Counted from the stretch's first letter, positions 8,785-18,264 are shown. The stretch: DNA of 64,000 nucleotides from Oceanihabitans sp. 2_MG-2023 (GCF_030547245.1 NZ_JAUOQT010000008.1:1-64000); one strand, 5' to 3'. Numbers and translations are program-made. The notes: generated by a model not told the origin, from the letters alone.

Positions 8785-10605
8785 TTATCTATTTAAATAG
8801 ACCCAACCCGTTCTAACTTTAAAGTTAGAATCGTTTAAATTTAGTACATAAAAATAGGTGCCAACCGGAAGTAATGTATCTAAATTATTTAAACCTCGAT
8901 TGGCTTTGCCTTCCCATCTTTTGGAGTTGTCTCCAACAAAGATTAATGTACCATATCTATTATATATTTGCAATTCATGGTTTTCGAAAATATCGTATAA
9001 ACCTTGAATGTTAAACCAGTCGTTAACGGTGTCGTTATTTGGTGAAAAACCTTGAGGAATAATTGGTGGGCAGTTTTCTGTTAACAGGTTGAATTGATAA
9101 ATAGCTGCACAACCTTCGTTTTCCTGTTTCATAAAAATGGTTTGCGGACTTGCGTTGCTTTGGAAATTTTCTGGTTGAATTATATTATTTTCATTATTAA
9201 GTAAGTCTTCCAATTCTTCATAAAAACTAATGGTATTAATGTCTACATTTTCAATAAATTCTAATTGGTTTGTTATATTAAAAATGGCAGTATTAAAACC
9301 TATATCACAACTTAGCATCGTTTCTAGTTTTGTTATTTCTGGTAGCGGGATAAGTTGTATGTTTTCAATGGTTATGTTGTTCGTTTCGTTTAATTCAATT
9401 ACAATTCCGCTAGAATCTCCAATATCATCTACCACAAGACTTAAAGTGAAATTGTCTGGTATATTATCCGGTATTGTAAGAGATATATTTCTATTTTCTA
9501 AACCATCAATAGCTATTTCGTTTTGTGTTGTGCTTTGCGCTATAAGAATATTATTAGCATAAAAAGCTATAGGTGTATTTTCAGGTAATACTTCTGTACT
9601 ATTTATATTATATACGGTATAATCTAGGTCTATTGTTTTGCTATAACAAGGTATTGTGTAATTGTTAAGCGTTATTGTAGCGTCTGGTAATTGGCTATTT
9701 AATACGGTAATAATGTTGTTTAGAATAATTAAATCTGCCTGTGTAGTTAATTTTATAGCTGCTGAAATATCTCCAATTGCAATATTATTTTGAATGGAAT
9801 ATACGTCTAAATCTACATTGTAAAAAGTTGTCGAGTTTGTAAACGTATTGGTTCCATTAAAAGCATTATCTGCTAAGTTTAATGGAGGGTTAGAGATTAC
9901 AGCTTCATTGATAGTTAATGTTTCTCCAAGATTTAATGCGTTATCACCTTCCCAAGCAAGAAATCCAATTTTAGCGCCATCATTATCTAAAACATTAATG
10001 TTTTCAATAATAATTGTTTTTTCTTGTACTTCACGATTAATAATTTCTAAACCTTGAAAAAGGCTTACTTGATTTATTGGTAAGCTAGATTCTTCATAAA
10101 TAATATACATACTCCAACCAGCAAAGTTTGTTCTGTTATTACAATATCCAGGATTGTTAGTAAGTGTTTCCGAAATATCTAAATCGCTAAATGTGTAATT
10201 GGTATTTCCTAAAGCGGAAACTATATCTGTAATGTTAGTAAAACAGGAGAAATAGGTTAGGGTGCCGTTTGTGGGATCTTGATAATTTACAGTATAGATT
10301 TCATCTGCAATAATAGTATTGTTGTTTAGTGTGACTTCTTGATCTCCTGTTCCAGACCCTGCCCAATATAAATATGCTGCTAAAATTGATGCACTGTTAG
10401 GTATATTTAAATCTGCTGAAGAGCTCGGTAAAATTTCACAAAATTCTCTGACTAAATTGTTTTCAAATTCATTTAAAGTATTACCAATTGCGGTATAATT
10501 TATACGACCATTATACTGTTGGTATAAAGTAATGTCTTGCCCTCTTAGTTGAAGAATACCAAAGAGTAAAAATGTTAATGCAAGAAGTCGTTTACGTATT
10601 TTCAT
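8785..10605 (-). CDS. T9SS type B sorting-domain surface protein
   Basis: 606 residues with an ATG start and signal peptide (MKIRKRLLALTFLLFGILQL). The N-terminal ~270 residues are a secreted beta-rich region (ILAAYLYWAGSGTG, AGWSMYIIYEESS, GFLAWEGDNAL), a head also common in other flavobacterial T9SS proteins. Residues about 310-420 resemble a CARDB/Ig-like domain (SLTIPDNIPDNFTLSLVVDD, ELNETNNITI). One copy of the two-cysteine repeat lies at about 432-500 (CDIGFNTAIFN, EGCAAIYQF). The last ~90 residues are a type B sorting domain (GFSPNNDTVNDWFN, IYNRYGTLIF, GTYFYVLNL). It lies 30 bp downstream of the 815-residue gene and may be co-transcribed with it. Probable surface adhesin; function not known. 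Confidence 0.85.
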   Translation of the reverse strand: MKIRKRLLALTFLLFGILQLRGQDITLYQQYNGRINYTAIGNTLNEFENNLVREFCEILPSSSADLNIPNSASILAAYLYWAGSGTGDQEVTLNNNTIIADEIYTVNYQDPTNGTLTYFSCFTNITDIVSALGNTNYTFSDLDISETLTNNPGYCNNRTNFAGWSMYIIYEESSLPINQVSLFQGLEIINREVQEKTIIIENINVLDNDGAKIGFLAWEGDNALNLGETLTINEAVISNPPLNLADNAFNGTNTFTNSTTFYNVDLDVYSIQNNIAIGDISAAIKLTTQADLIILNNIITVLNSQLPDATITLNNYTIPCYSKTIDLDYTVYNINSTEVLPENTPIAFYANNILIAQSTTQNEIAIDGLENRNISLTIPDNIPDNFTLSLVVDDIGDSSGIVIELNETNNITIENIQLIPLPEITKLETMLSCDIGFNTAIFNITNQLEFIENVDINTISFYEELEDLLNNENNIIQPENFQSNASPQTIFMKQENEGCAAIYQFNLLTENCPPIIPQGFSPNNDTVNDWFNIQGLYDIFENHELQIYNRYGTLIFVGDNSKRWEGKANRGLNNLDTLLPVGTYFYVLNLNDSNFKVRTGWVYLNR

Positions 10606-10635
10606 AGGTTACTATGTAAATGTACGTGATTAATT

Positions 10636-11905
10636 TTATCGTTTTAAGGTAAAATGATTGAAATATTCTCTACCATCTTGTAAAGTAATAGCAAACCAAT
10701 AGTCGTCATTAGGTAAGTTTACTCCATTAAAAGTACCATCCCAACCAAGCCCGGAAGGGCTTATTTGTTTAATTAGTTTACCATAACGATTAAATATTTT
10801 AATTTTTGTATTTGGTTGGATAGGATTAGAAATCCCTAATACTTGCCAAGTGTCATGCACGCCATCATTATTTGGAGTAAAAAATCTTGGAAAGCCAATT
10901 ACGGAAACGTTTTGTTTTACAATACCACAATTGTTTTTAACATCCATTACATGAATAGTATACATTCCTGGATATACATTGTTTAAAATATTACTAGGTT
11001 GGTATGGCGTATATAAAACACCATCGTTGTTATATAATGCATATTCATAAATCCCTTCTCCAGAAGTTAAAACGGTAATGGTATTGCTAATGTTTCCATC
11101 TATAATTTCAACAGTATCTATGGTTGCTGTATTGGAAGCTTCAACAATTATTGTTCTCGATTTATCACAATTGTTAGCGTTTGTAATAGTCACTGTGTAA
11201 TTACCAATTTCATTCACTTGAATTTCATTTGTTGTTTCACCAGAAGACCAAGAGTAGATGTAATCATTTGGATTTCCTATAACTCCACTAGACAGTGTTA
11301 TGGTTTGTGGATAAAAATTTAAACAATAAAACGTTGTTTCGTCTTCTAAAATATCTGGCCGTTCATTGATTATTAATGCGACTTCACTAATTCCGTAGCA
11401 AGCATTATTATCCTCTGCTCTTGCAAATAATGTTTGTGAATAGGGAGTTGTATTTGTGTATGGAGTTGTTAATTCGTTTTGTTCTAAAAGTGCATCGTTA
11501 TATGTTTCATAATAGGTGATAGGAAGTGTAATACCATTTATGTTTTGAATGTCTGTAGTAAATTCATCAAGATTAAAGGTGTTTATTCCGTCTTCGGAAT
11601 CTATTTCATCACAAACTTCTGGTGGAAAATAATTTTGAATTTGAGTAGTGCTTACTTCCAGCGTAAGTGAAGCAACAGAAAAGCAACCTGTACTGTTATT
11701 AATAATTTGCGCGTATACAGTTTCTGGGTTTTGTGTATTAGTAAAACTATTTCCATCTATTTCATTTATACTATTTTCTGCATCTATTTGTTCTTCATAA
11801 AATTTAACTAGAGCATTTGTATTTCCAATAGTTAGAGATTCTTGTGCTTGAAAGAGATTGAAAATGGTTAGTCCATCTACGGTACCATCTTCATCACATT
11901 GAAAA
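10636..11905 (-). repeat. Duplicated 3' segment, copy 1
   Basis: The last ~1.27 kb of this gene (from the CDEDGTVDG repeat to the stop) is paralogous in the same order to 13092-14370 of the neighbour. Shared short stretches include RAEDNNACYGISE, GVIGNPN, NDDYWFA and QDGREYFNHFTLKR. Confidence 0.8.
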
Positions 11906-13083
11906 AGTGAACTATTACTACTTGAAGGGGGCGCCAGAGTTACTAAATTTAAAGGGGTAATATTTTTACAATCTGGTTCGTTAGCGTCTTCAATTCTTAC
12001 AAAAAGGGTAGTGTTGGAGCTATAATACGGACTTGTTAAAGGGCTCATATTACTTATAGCTTGCGCATTGGTTTCGTGATAGGTGATATTTACTTGTGAA
12101 GCATCTTGACCGTCTAGTATTTCTTCGGTTTTAGATTCTAAATCAAAAAAAGTAACGCCATCCATTGCATCTCCATCGTCGTAATTATCGCAACTTTCTA
12201 AATTGGTTGGAGCAGCAAAATCTGGACCTGAGTTTACTGTTAATTCAAAAGGAGCAATATCAAAACAACCATTAGCTGTATTTGTAAGTCTCGCATATAT
12301 TGTTTTTGGATTTTCAAGATTTGTATATGGACTAGTTAATGGGCTAGTATTAAGGTTTGCATCGCTTTCGGAATCATGATAGGTGACATTTACATTGGTT
12401 TGCGTACCAATTATAGATGGTGTATTGTTATCTAAATTAAAAGTTGTTGAGCCATCATCAAAAGGTGCTGTTACATCACAGGCTTCCATGTTTAGTGCAT
12501 CAGCAGAACCTGAATTATTAGTTGGTGGTTCTGCAAATTCTGCAGTTCCAGTCCATTCTAAAGTAAAAGGACTTGTACCAACAGGTCTATCTATAACAAT
12601 ATAGTATGTCTCTCCAGCAAGAACATCAAGCCATCTAACAAAACTGTTTCCTTGTCCACCTGGACCTTCGGAAGTGTCTGTTTCTGTATCATTCATTCCC
12701 GTAAGGTTGTTTCCTTGATTTGCAGCTTGCGGATTTGTAGTAGAGCATCTAATTGCTTGCCCAATTGCACCACAACTTACATTTGGACCAAATACAAAAA
12801 AGTCATAATCAATTTCAATTCTTCCACTTCTAGGTCTTAAAGTAAAACCAAGTGTACCATTATTAACTACAGTAACTTGTAGCCATAAGCTATTGTTTTC
12901 GCTACTAGAACAAGTGTTTGATCCAGAAAGCTCTTGTGTGCCAATACCGTTTGCGTCTAAATTTACACTAGAATTTCCACAAACAATAACAGCATCTATA
13001 CAATCTGTTGGTAATTGAGCGAAAGTAAATTGCACAAACAGAATTAGAATGGATAGTATAAGTAGTTTACGATTTGTTTTCAA
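10636..13083 (-). CDS. T9SS type B surface protein, four two-cysteine repeats
   Basis: 815 residues, starting at a TTG (13083) that opens a signal peptide (LLILSILILFVQFTFAQ). It lies only 8 bp after the stop of the 1106-residue gene, so the two are probably one transcript. Residues 23-185 form a beta-rich head typical of flavobacterial secreted proteins (DAVIVCGNSS, DYDFFVFGPN, YYIVIDRPVG). Two-cysteine repeats begin at about 201, 297, 395 and 490 (CDVTAPFDDG, CDNYDDGDAMDG, CDEDGTVDG, CDEIDSEDG). The Ig/SprB-like module and type B sorting domain (FFTPNNDGVHDTW, IFNRYGKLIKQ, NDDYWFAITL) follow. From about residue 390 to the end it is strikingly similar to the upstream neighbour, which shows a partial gene duplication or gene conversion. 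Confidence 0.88.
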   Translation of the reverse strand: MKTNRKLLILSILILFVQFTFAQLPTDCIDAVIVCGNSSVNLDANGIGTQELSGSNTCSSSENNSLWLQVTVVNNGTLGFTLRPRSGRIEIDYDFFVFGPNVSCGAIGQAIRCSTTNPQAANQGNNLTGMNDTETDTSEGPGGQGNSFVRWLDVLAGETYYIVIDRPVGTSPFTLEWTGTAEFAEPPTNNSGSADALNMEACDVTAPFDDGSTTFNLDNNTPSIIGTQTNVNVTYHDSESDANLNTSPLTSPYTNLENPKTIYARLTNTANGCFDIAPFELTVNSGPDFAAPTNLESCDNYDDGDAMDGVTFFDLESKTEEILDGQDASQVNITYHETNAQAISNMSPLTSPYYSSNTTLFVRIEDANEPDCKNITPLNLVTLAPPSSSNSSLFQCDEDGTVDGLTIFNLFQAQESLTIGNTNALVKFYEEQIDAENSINEIDGNSFTNTQNPETVYAQIINNSTGCFSVASLTLEVSTTQIQNYFPPEVCDEIDSEDGINTFNLDEFTTDIQNINGITLPITYYETYNDALLEQNELTTPYTNTTPYSQTLFARAEDNNACYGISEVALIINERPDILEDETTFYCLNFYPQTITLSSGVIGNPNDYIYSWSSGETTNEIQVNEIGNYTVTITNANNCDKSRTIIVEASNTATIDTVEIIDGNISNTITVLTSGEGIYEYALYNNDGVLYTPYQPSNILNNVYPGMYTIHVMDVKNNCGIVKQNVSVIGFPRFFTPNNDGVHDTWQVLGISNPIQPNTKIKIFNRYGKLIKQISPSGLGWDGTFNGVNLPNDDYWFAITLQDGREYFNHFTLKR

Positions 13084-13091
13084 AAGGGCGA

Positions 13092-14370
13092 TTATCTTTT
13101 AAGTGTGAAGTGATTAAAATATTCTCTTCCGTCTTGTAACGTAACGGCAAACCAATAATCATCATTAGGTAGGTTTTCCCCATTAAATGAGCCATCCCAA
13201 CCTTGACCAATTGGACTAATTTGTTTTATTAATTTTCCATAGCGGTTATATATTTTAATCTTAGTATTTGGTTGAAAGATACTAGAAACACCGTATACTT
13301 GCCAATAATCATTTACGCCATCATTATTTGGTGTAAAGAATTTAGGGAAACCAATTACTGATACTTTTTCTTCTACAATACCACAACCGTTTTTTATATC
13401 TCTAATAGAGACAGTATAGATTCCTCCAGGGGCTACATTTGTAAATGTATTACTTGTTTGATAATATGCATATAACCCAGCATCATTAAAAAGGGCATAT
13501 TCATATTCTCCTTCTCCAGAAGCATTAACAACTATTGTATTATTAGAGACTGCATCTAGAACCTCTATAGAATCAATAGTAGCGATATTTGAAGCTTCGA
13601 CTATAATCGTTCTGGATTTTTCACAATTTTCGGAGTTGGTAACGGTAACTGTATAGCTTCCAGCTTCATTAATTAGAATTTGGTTTGTAGTTTCTCCATT
13701 AGACCATAGATAAGTAAACTCATTAGGATTGCCAATAACACCACTTTCTAACGGTATTGTTTCTGGATAGGAATTTAAACAATAATAAGTTGTTTCGTCT
13801 TCTACTAATTCTGGGCGTTTATTTATTGTTAATGTAATTTCACTAATACCATAGCATGCATTGTTGTCTTCAGCTCTAGCATAAATAGTTTGCGTGTAAG
13901 GCTCTATGTTTGTGTATGGAGATACTAATTGGTTTTGCTCTACTAGAGCATCATTATAGTTTTCATAATAGGTAATAGGTAGCGCAATACTATTTAAGTT
14001 TTGAATCTCTGCAGTAAAATCATCTAAGTTAAAGGTGTTTAAACCGTCTTCAGAATCTAATTCATCACATACAGGTTGCGGCGTATAGTCTTGTATTTGA
14101 GTTGTGCTAACTTCTAGTCTAAGTTTTGCAATTACAGCACATTCTGTTGTGTTATCTGTTATTAGAGCAAAAATTTCTTGAGGATTAATTGTATTTGGAA
14201 AGCTAGTTGCATCTACTTCATTTTCTTCATTTTGGGCATCTATTAATAAAGTGTGAAAGGTTACAGAAACATTTGTAGCACTTCCCGTTAATGCATCTTC
14301 TGCTTCTGTTAGGTTGAAAACTGTGTTGCCGTCTATAGTTCCATCTTCATCACATTGAAATAAGCTACTG
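13092..14370 (-). repeat. Duplicated 3' segment, copy 2
   Basis: This is the partner of 10636-11905. Two repeat units, the Ig/SprB-like module and the type B sorting domain are collinear with the downstream gene, while the N-terminal halves of the two proteins are unrelated (beta-propeller here, beta-rich secreted head there). Confidence 0.8.
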
Positions 14371-16412
14371 TCATAGCGATTTGGTTTCGGGTTTACTGTA
14401 ATATTAAAAGAGGTAGTATCAAAGCAGTCAGGGTTTAGGTTGTTTTCTATTCTCGCAAAAATAGTCTCATTTATTGGTGTAACATTATAATATGTGTTTG
14501 CTAATGGCGGATTATTATTAGTGGCGTCTGTTAGCGAATTATGATATGTTATGGTGTAATCTGCGGCGTTTTGTGTGCCTAATACATCACTATTAAAGTC
14601 AGTAAGTAATATATCTGTTTGTCCATTGGTATCATCTCCATCATTACTGCCATCATCACATGTTATAAAGTCATCGACAGTATTAGCTATTGGAGTATTA
14701 AAAATTTGTAAACGGAATGTTGTAGTATCGTAACAGTTAGGATTATTAATATTATGTATTCTAGCAAAAATGGTTTCCGGGTTTGTTTGATTATCATATG
14801 CTCCAAGGATTTCATTTTCATTATTGTTAGCGTCTACTTGATTTTCAAAATAATGAACACTATAAATGTTAGGGTCTTGGGTATCTAAAATTTGAGCGTC
14901 TTGACTGGAAAGGTCGAAAGCCCAGTGTGCGTTATTGTTGTCATCGCAAACAATATAGTCGTTTGGTTGCGTGGCAGTAGGTATATCGTAGTATTCAATG
15001 ATGGCTTTTCCTTCCAGAGTTTCACAATCTGCAGAGTTTAAATCTATTATTAACTCATAAGACCCTGGTTGCGATATGGTTAGGTCGTAGCTTGAGTTTG
15101 GTAATGGTGTTCCGTTATAAGACCAGGAATAGGTAGCTCCTGGTATATCATCTGCAAAAAGAGTAAATATATCTCCTGTGCAAAGCGGTAGAAAAGTGGT
15201 TTCTGTAGCGTTTCCAGTAATATCAATTTTTTCAGTAAAAAAGGAAGAGATAAAAGGAGGAAGTCCTTGTCTTGCATTTCTTCCATTTAAATCTATGTTT
15301 GCATGTTGGTAATTACAACCTATACCAATGGTGTTAGGGTTTTCAATTGTGCTTAAAAACGGAACTCCTGTATTGTAGGTTTCACTTAGTGATCTAAAAA
15401 TTTTCCCGTTAGGAGCTAGTTGTAAAGCACTTCGGTACATTTGTCTGTCGTCTATAACCACTTCACTAGCACTAATATTTGCCGCATTTAGATCGTATTG
15501 TAATAATGCTCCATATTGTGCATTAGGGTTCGAAAAATCGGAATTTGGAGTTTCATAATATGTAGTGACATATAGCAATTGGCTGTCTGGAGAAAACTCT
15601 AAACCATAGGAGGATTGCGGTTTTGATGTAGCGCTATTAAAATTAATATTAATTTGCTGTCTATTGCTTACTAATCCTGTATCCGTATCGAAATCGAAAA
15701 GAAATAAACCTTGACCAATATTGGCAGCTGCTAATTTTGTGCCATCTGGAGAGAATTTTAGGTAACCTCTTTTTTCGTCTATATTGATTCCTGAATTAGA
15801 AGCTACGGGAGTTAGGTTTATTCCTGTGTTGGAAACTTCATAAGCATAAAAAGTATCATTTCTATCACCTCCACTGCTGTCTGCAAAAGTAATTACCCAA
15901 ATGTTTCCAGATTCGCAATCTTTTAATACTGCACTAAGTTTTTCTGAAGTATTACTAAGCAACTGTATGTTTTTTGTTGCCGTTACGCTACCAAAACCTG
16001 CATTTAGAGACATGTCCACTTCCGAGTAGTGAAAACCTTCATCTATAGAGCCTTGATATTCGGTATCTACGGTAAAAATATAATAAATATCTTCATCCTC
16101 TGGTTTCGGAATAATTATGGCAGATTGTGTGCTAGAAGGATTTCCTTTTAAGCTATTTCCATTAGGCATTACGTTATGTACTTTATCAAACACGGTTATA
16201 CCATCTGTATAAAATAATAGATTACCATCTTGGTCTGAAATACTAGTGCAACCCTCGTCTGTTCTTAACTGTCCGTCTGTAATTGAAATAACAGTTCCAG
16301 TAGTAGTATTAAATTGAATCCCTGCATTATCTCCAAAATACCAATTGGATGCTTGATCTTGAGAATAAGAAATAGCAAATGTTAAAAAAAGTAGATATAG
16401 TATTTTTTTCAT
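13092..16412 (-). CDS. T9SS type B surface protein with beta-propeller head
   Basis: 1106 residues from the ATG at 16412; a TTG four codons earlier would only add residues before the signal peptide (MKKILYLLFLTFAISYS). Residues about 20-395 look like a WD40/YVTN-type beta-propeller (NWYFGDNAGIQFN, LKFSPDGTKLAAANIG, LEFSPDSQLLYVTTYY, LQLAPNGKIF). An Ig/PKD-like module follows (PGATYSWSYNGT). Four two-cysteine repeats start near 488, 585, 685 and 781. The Ig/SprB-like module and type B sorting domain (FFTPNNDGVNDYW, IYNRYGKLIKQ) close it. It is first in a likely transcript 1106-815-606. The propeller may bind a ligand, but I see no active-site motif. Confidence 0.88.
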   Translation of the reverse strand: MKKILYLLFLTFAISYSQDQASNWYFGDNAGIQFNTTTGTVISITDGQLRTDEGCTSISDQDGNLLFYTDGITVFDKVHNVMPNGNSLKGNPSSTQSAIIIPKPEDEDIYYIFTVDTEYQGSIDEGFHYSEVDMSLNAGFGSVTATKNIQLLSNTSEKLSAVLKDCESGNIWVITFADSSGGDRNDTFYAYEVSNTGINLTPVASNSGINIDEKRGYLKFSPDGTKLAAANIGQGLFLFDFDTDTGLVSNRQQININFNSATSKPQSSYGLEFSPDSQLLYVTTYYETPNSDFSNPNAQYGALLQYDLNAANISASEVVIDDRQMYRSALQLAPNGKIFRSLSETYNTGVPFLSTIENPNTIGIGCNYQHANIDLNGRNARQGLPPFISSFFTEKIDITGNATETTFLPLCTGDIFTLFADDIPGATYSWSYNGTPLPNSSYDLTISQPGSYELIIDLNSADCETLEGKAIIEYYDIPTATQPNDYIVCDDNNNAHWAFDLSSQDAQILDTQDPNIYSVHYFENQVDANNNENEILGAYDNQTNPETIFARIHNINNPNCYDTTTFRLQIFNTPIANTVDDFITCDDGSNDGDDTNGQTDILLTDFNSDVLGTQNAADYTITYHNSLTDATNNNPPLANTYYNVTPINETIFARIENNLNPDCFDTTSFNITVNPKPNRYDSSLFQCDEDGTIDGNTVFNLTEAEDALTGSATNVSVTFHTLLIDAQNEENEVDATSFPNTINPQEIFALITDNTTECAVIAKLRLEVSTTQIQDYTPQPVCDELDSEDGLNTFNLDDFTAEIQNLNSIALPITYYENYNDALVEQNQLVSPYTNIEPYTQTIYARAEDNNACYGISEITLTINKRPELVEDETTYYCLNSYPETIPLESGVIGNPNEFTYLWSNGETTNQILINEAGSYTVTVTNSENCEKSRTIIVEASNIATIDSIEVLDAVSNNTIVVNASGEGEYEYALFNDAGLYAYYQTSNTFTNVAPGGIYTVSIRDIKNGCGIVEEKVSVIGFPKFFTPNNDGVNDYWQVYGVSSIFQPNTKIKIYNRYGKLIKQISPIGQGWDGSFNGENLPNDDYWFAVTLQDGREYFNHFTLKR

Positions 16413-16431
16413 CTTATGTAGCAATAGCTAC

Positions 16432-16439
16432 CAAAGATA
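16432..16439 (-). promoter_or_regulatory. Flavobacterial -7 element (TATCTTTG)
   Basis: TATCTTTG on the minus strand lies about 20 bases before the ATG at 16412 and matches TAnnTTTG. The -33 TTG is absent at the expected spacing. It is the likely promoter region for the 1106-815-606-residue gene group. Confidence 0.4.
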
Positions 16440-16496
16440 TTACATTTTTAATGGAATAAAGGAAGGTGAATGTTAAATTGAATAGACTTTCCTAAT

Positions 16497-17321
16497 TTAC
16501 AAATCTCTGTTTTTTAAAATTCTGTACGATAAGAATAAAAATAAAGCAGTCCAACAAAGTACAATAAGAAACTCATAACCATGTACAGCATAGTCATAGG
16601 TAAGATCTATTTTATCTGGGAACTTGGTCATTACTATACGTTGAAAAGGTTGGTCAATTAATTTGTACATCGACTTTAATGGGAAGAAATTTTGAATTTT
16701 TTCTGCAAGTTCAAAGTTACTTTGCCAAGTAATCAATCCTAAAATAATGTTTTCTAGTATGAATAATATAAATAAAAATGCTAATGCAAATGCCGAGCGT
16801 TTTACTAGCATTCCAAAGAATAAACACAGAGTGAAAAAGCCTACTAATTTTACAAAATATGCTGCTATGAAATTTGTTTCTCTAAATATGATACTAGCTT
16901 CAGTATAGCTAGAATAATACATGCCAATACAAAAGGAAGCAACTGTTATTAAAATAGTAGCTACTAATGAAAAGAAAACAATGGTATAAAATTTAGAGAG
17001 TATAAACTCTTTTTTACTTAAACCATCAATAAGGTTTTGTTTTATCGTTTTGTTGCTATATTCATTACCAATCATACTAACAACAACAATAGCAAAAAAG
17101 AATTTAAATTGCGCTGCGAAAAACGTAGTAATATGCCAGATTATAGGAAAGTTGAATATCCCTAGTTCACCTAATTCTAAAGTAAAAAAACCAAAGAAGT
17201 TTATCTTAATAGAAGATAAAATTAATACGGTAAAAGGTAGGACAAAGGAAACAAATATAAGTACTTTACTAGCTCTGTTTAGAAGTAATTTTTGTAATTC
17301 AAGATTTAATAGTCGTAACAT
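16497..17321 (-). CDS. ABC transporter permease (ABC-2 type)
   Basis: 274 residues with about six hydrophobic segments, near 20-45, 60-85, 105-135, 150-175, 175-200 and 245-265. The N-terminus (MLRLLNLELQKLLLNRASKV) and the NEYSNKTIKQNLIDGLSKKEF stretch, here seen as NEYSNKTIKQNL followed by DGLSKKEF, are typical of ABC-2 permeases of two-gene exporters. It lies 46 bp downstream of the ATPase gene and should form the membrane part of the same transporter. The substrate cannot be told from sequence. Confidence 0.85.
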   Translation of the reverse strand: MLRLLNLELQKLLLNRASKVLIFVSFVLPFTVLILSSIKINFFGFFTLELGELGIFNFPIIWHITTFFAAQFKFFFAIVVVSMIGNEYSNKTIKQNLIDGLSKKEFILSKFYTIVFFSLVATILITVASFCIGMYYSSYTEASIIFRETNFIAAYFVKLVGFFTLCLFFGMLVKRSAFALAFLFILFILENIILGLITWQSNFELAEKIQNFFPLKSMYKLIDQPFQRIVMTKFPDKIDLTYDYAVHGYEFLIVLCWTALFLFLSYRILKNRDL

Positions 17322-17367
17322 GTGATTAATTTTTGTGCTGAAGCATGTCCAGTATGAGTTGGATGAA

Positions 17368-18264
17368 TTAGTTGTTGTCTGTAAGTTGAAGAAATTGTTC
17401 TTCTAAACTTTCTTTACGTTTTACTAAATGCGATAAGACGATACCTTTTTCAAACATTAATTTGTTAAAATTAGTAGCATCCATTGGTTCGTTTAAAAAA
17501 GCCGTAATTAATCCGTTTTCCACTTTTATGTTTTTAAAAACAGCGTCATTTTCTAAGCATTTTAATAGTTCTTCTTGTTTTTCAGTTTTTAATTCAAAAA
17601 AACCATGACTAGAAATCATCTCGTCTACACGCCCTGAGTATAATTTCTCACCTTTACGAAGCACTACAACGTGTGAGCATACTTTTTCCACTTCATCTAA
17701 TAAGTGAGAAGCTAAAAGAATGGTTGTTCCATTTGCAGCAATATCTTTTATTATCTTTCTAATTTGATGAATTCCTTGCGGATCTAATCCATTTGTAGGT
17801 TCATCGAGTATTAAAATTTCAGGATCATTTAGCAAAGCAGAAGCTATTGCTAGACGTTGTTTCATACCTAAAGAGTAGGTGTTAAACTTGTGGTCTTTTC
17901 TGTCTACTAAGCCAACAACTTCAAGTTTTTCTTCAATTTTACTATAGGCTACACCTTTAATTTTGCAAACCAGTTTTAGGTTTTGTGCTGCTGTCATGTA
18001 TGGATAAAAGTTTGGACGCTCGATTATTGCTCCCACTTTTTTTAATGCATCATGTGTAGATACATTACCATCAAACCATTTAAAGTCTCCTTGGGTTTTG
18101 TTTACTACATTTAAAACAATACCTAAGGTTGTAGATTTTCCGCTTCCGTTTGGTCCTAGAATACCATAAACGTTTCCTCTGTTAATAGTAAATGAAAGAT
18201 CTTTTACTGCTGTGACAAAACCAAATTTTTTAGTAAGGTTATTAATCGTTAAAATAGATTCCAA
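17368..18264 (-). CDS. ABC transporter ATP-binding protein
   Basis: 298 residues, beginning at a TTG (18264) that aligns with the usual start of the family (ESILTINNLTKKFG). Walker A is GPNGSGKST (about 37-45), the signature is YSLGMKQRLA (about 133), Walker B is ILILDEPTNGLDP (about 150-162), and the H-loop histidine is in LLASHLLDE. The C-terminal ~80 residues form the extra domain usual in ABC-2 exporter ATPases. It is followed by its permease gene. This is an energy-coupling subunit for export of an unknown substrate. Confidence 0.92.
   Translation of the reverse strand: MESILTINNLTKKFGFVTAVKDLSFTINRGNVYGILGPNGSGKSTTLGIVLNVVNKTQGDFKWFDGNVSTHDALKKVGAIIERPNFYPYMTAAQNLKLVCKIKGVAYSKIEEKLEVVGLVDRKDHKFNTYSLGMKQRLAIASALLNDPEILILDEPTNGLDPQGIHQIRKIIKDIAANGTTILLASHLLDEVEKVCSHVVVLRKGEKLYSGRVDEMISSHGFFELKTEKQEELLKCLENDAVFKNIKVENGLITAFLNEPMDATNFNKLMFEKGIVLSHLVKRKESLEEQFLQLTDNN

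Noticed and set aside
9230-9562. 110-codon plus-strand frame opposite the 606-residue surface gene
   Set aside because: It is antisense to a gene with a signal peptide, domains and sorting signal; its composition is that of a shadow frame. The same holds for other plus-strand frames within 1-16 kb.
15080-15286. 68-codon minus-strand frame inside the 1106-residue gene
   Set aside because: It is a shifted frame of a well-supported coding region with no start context or family match.
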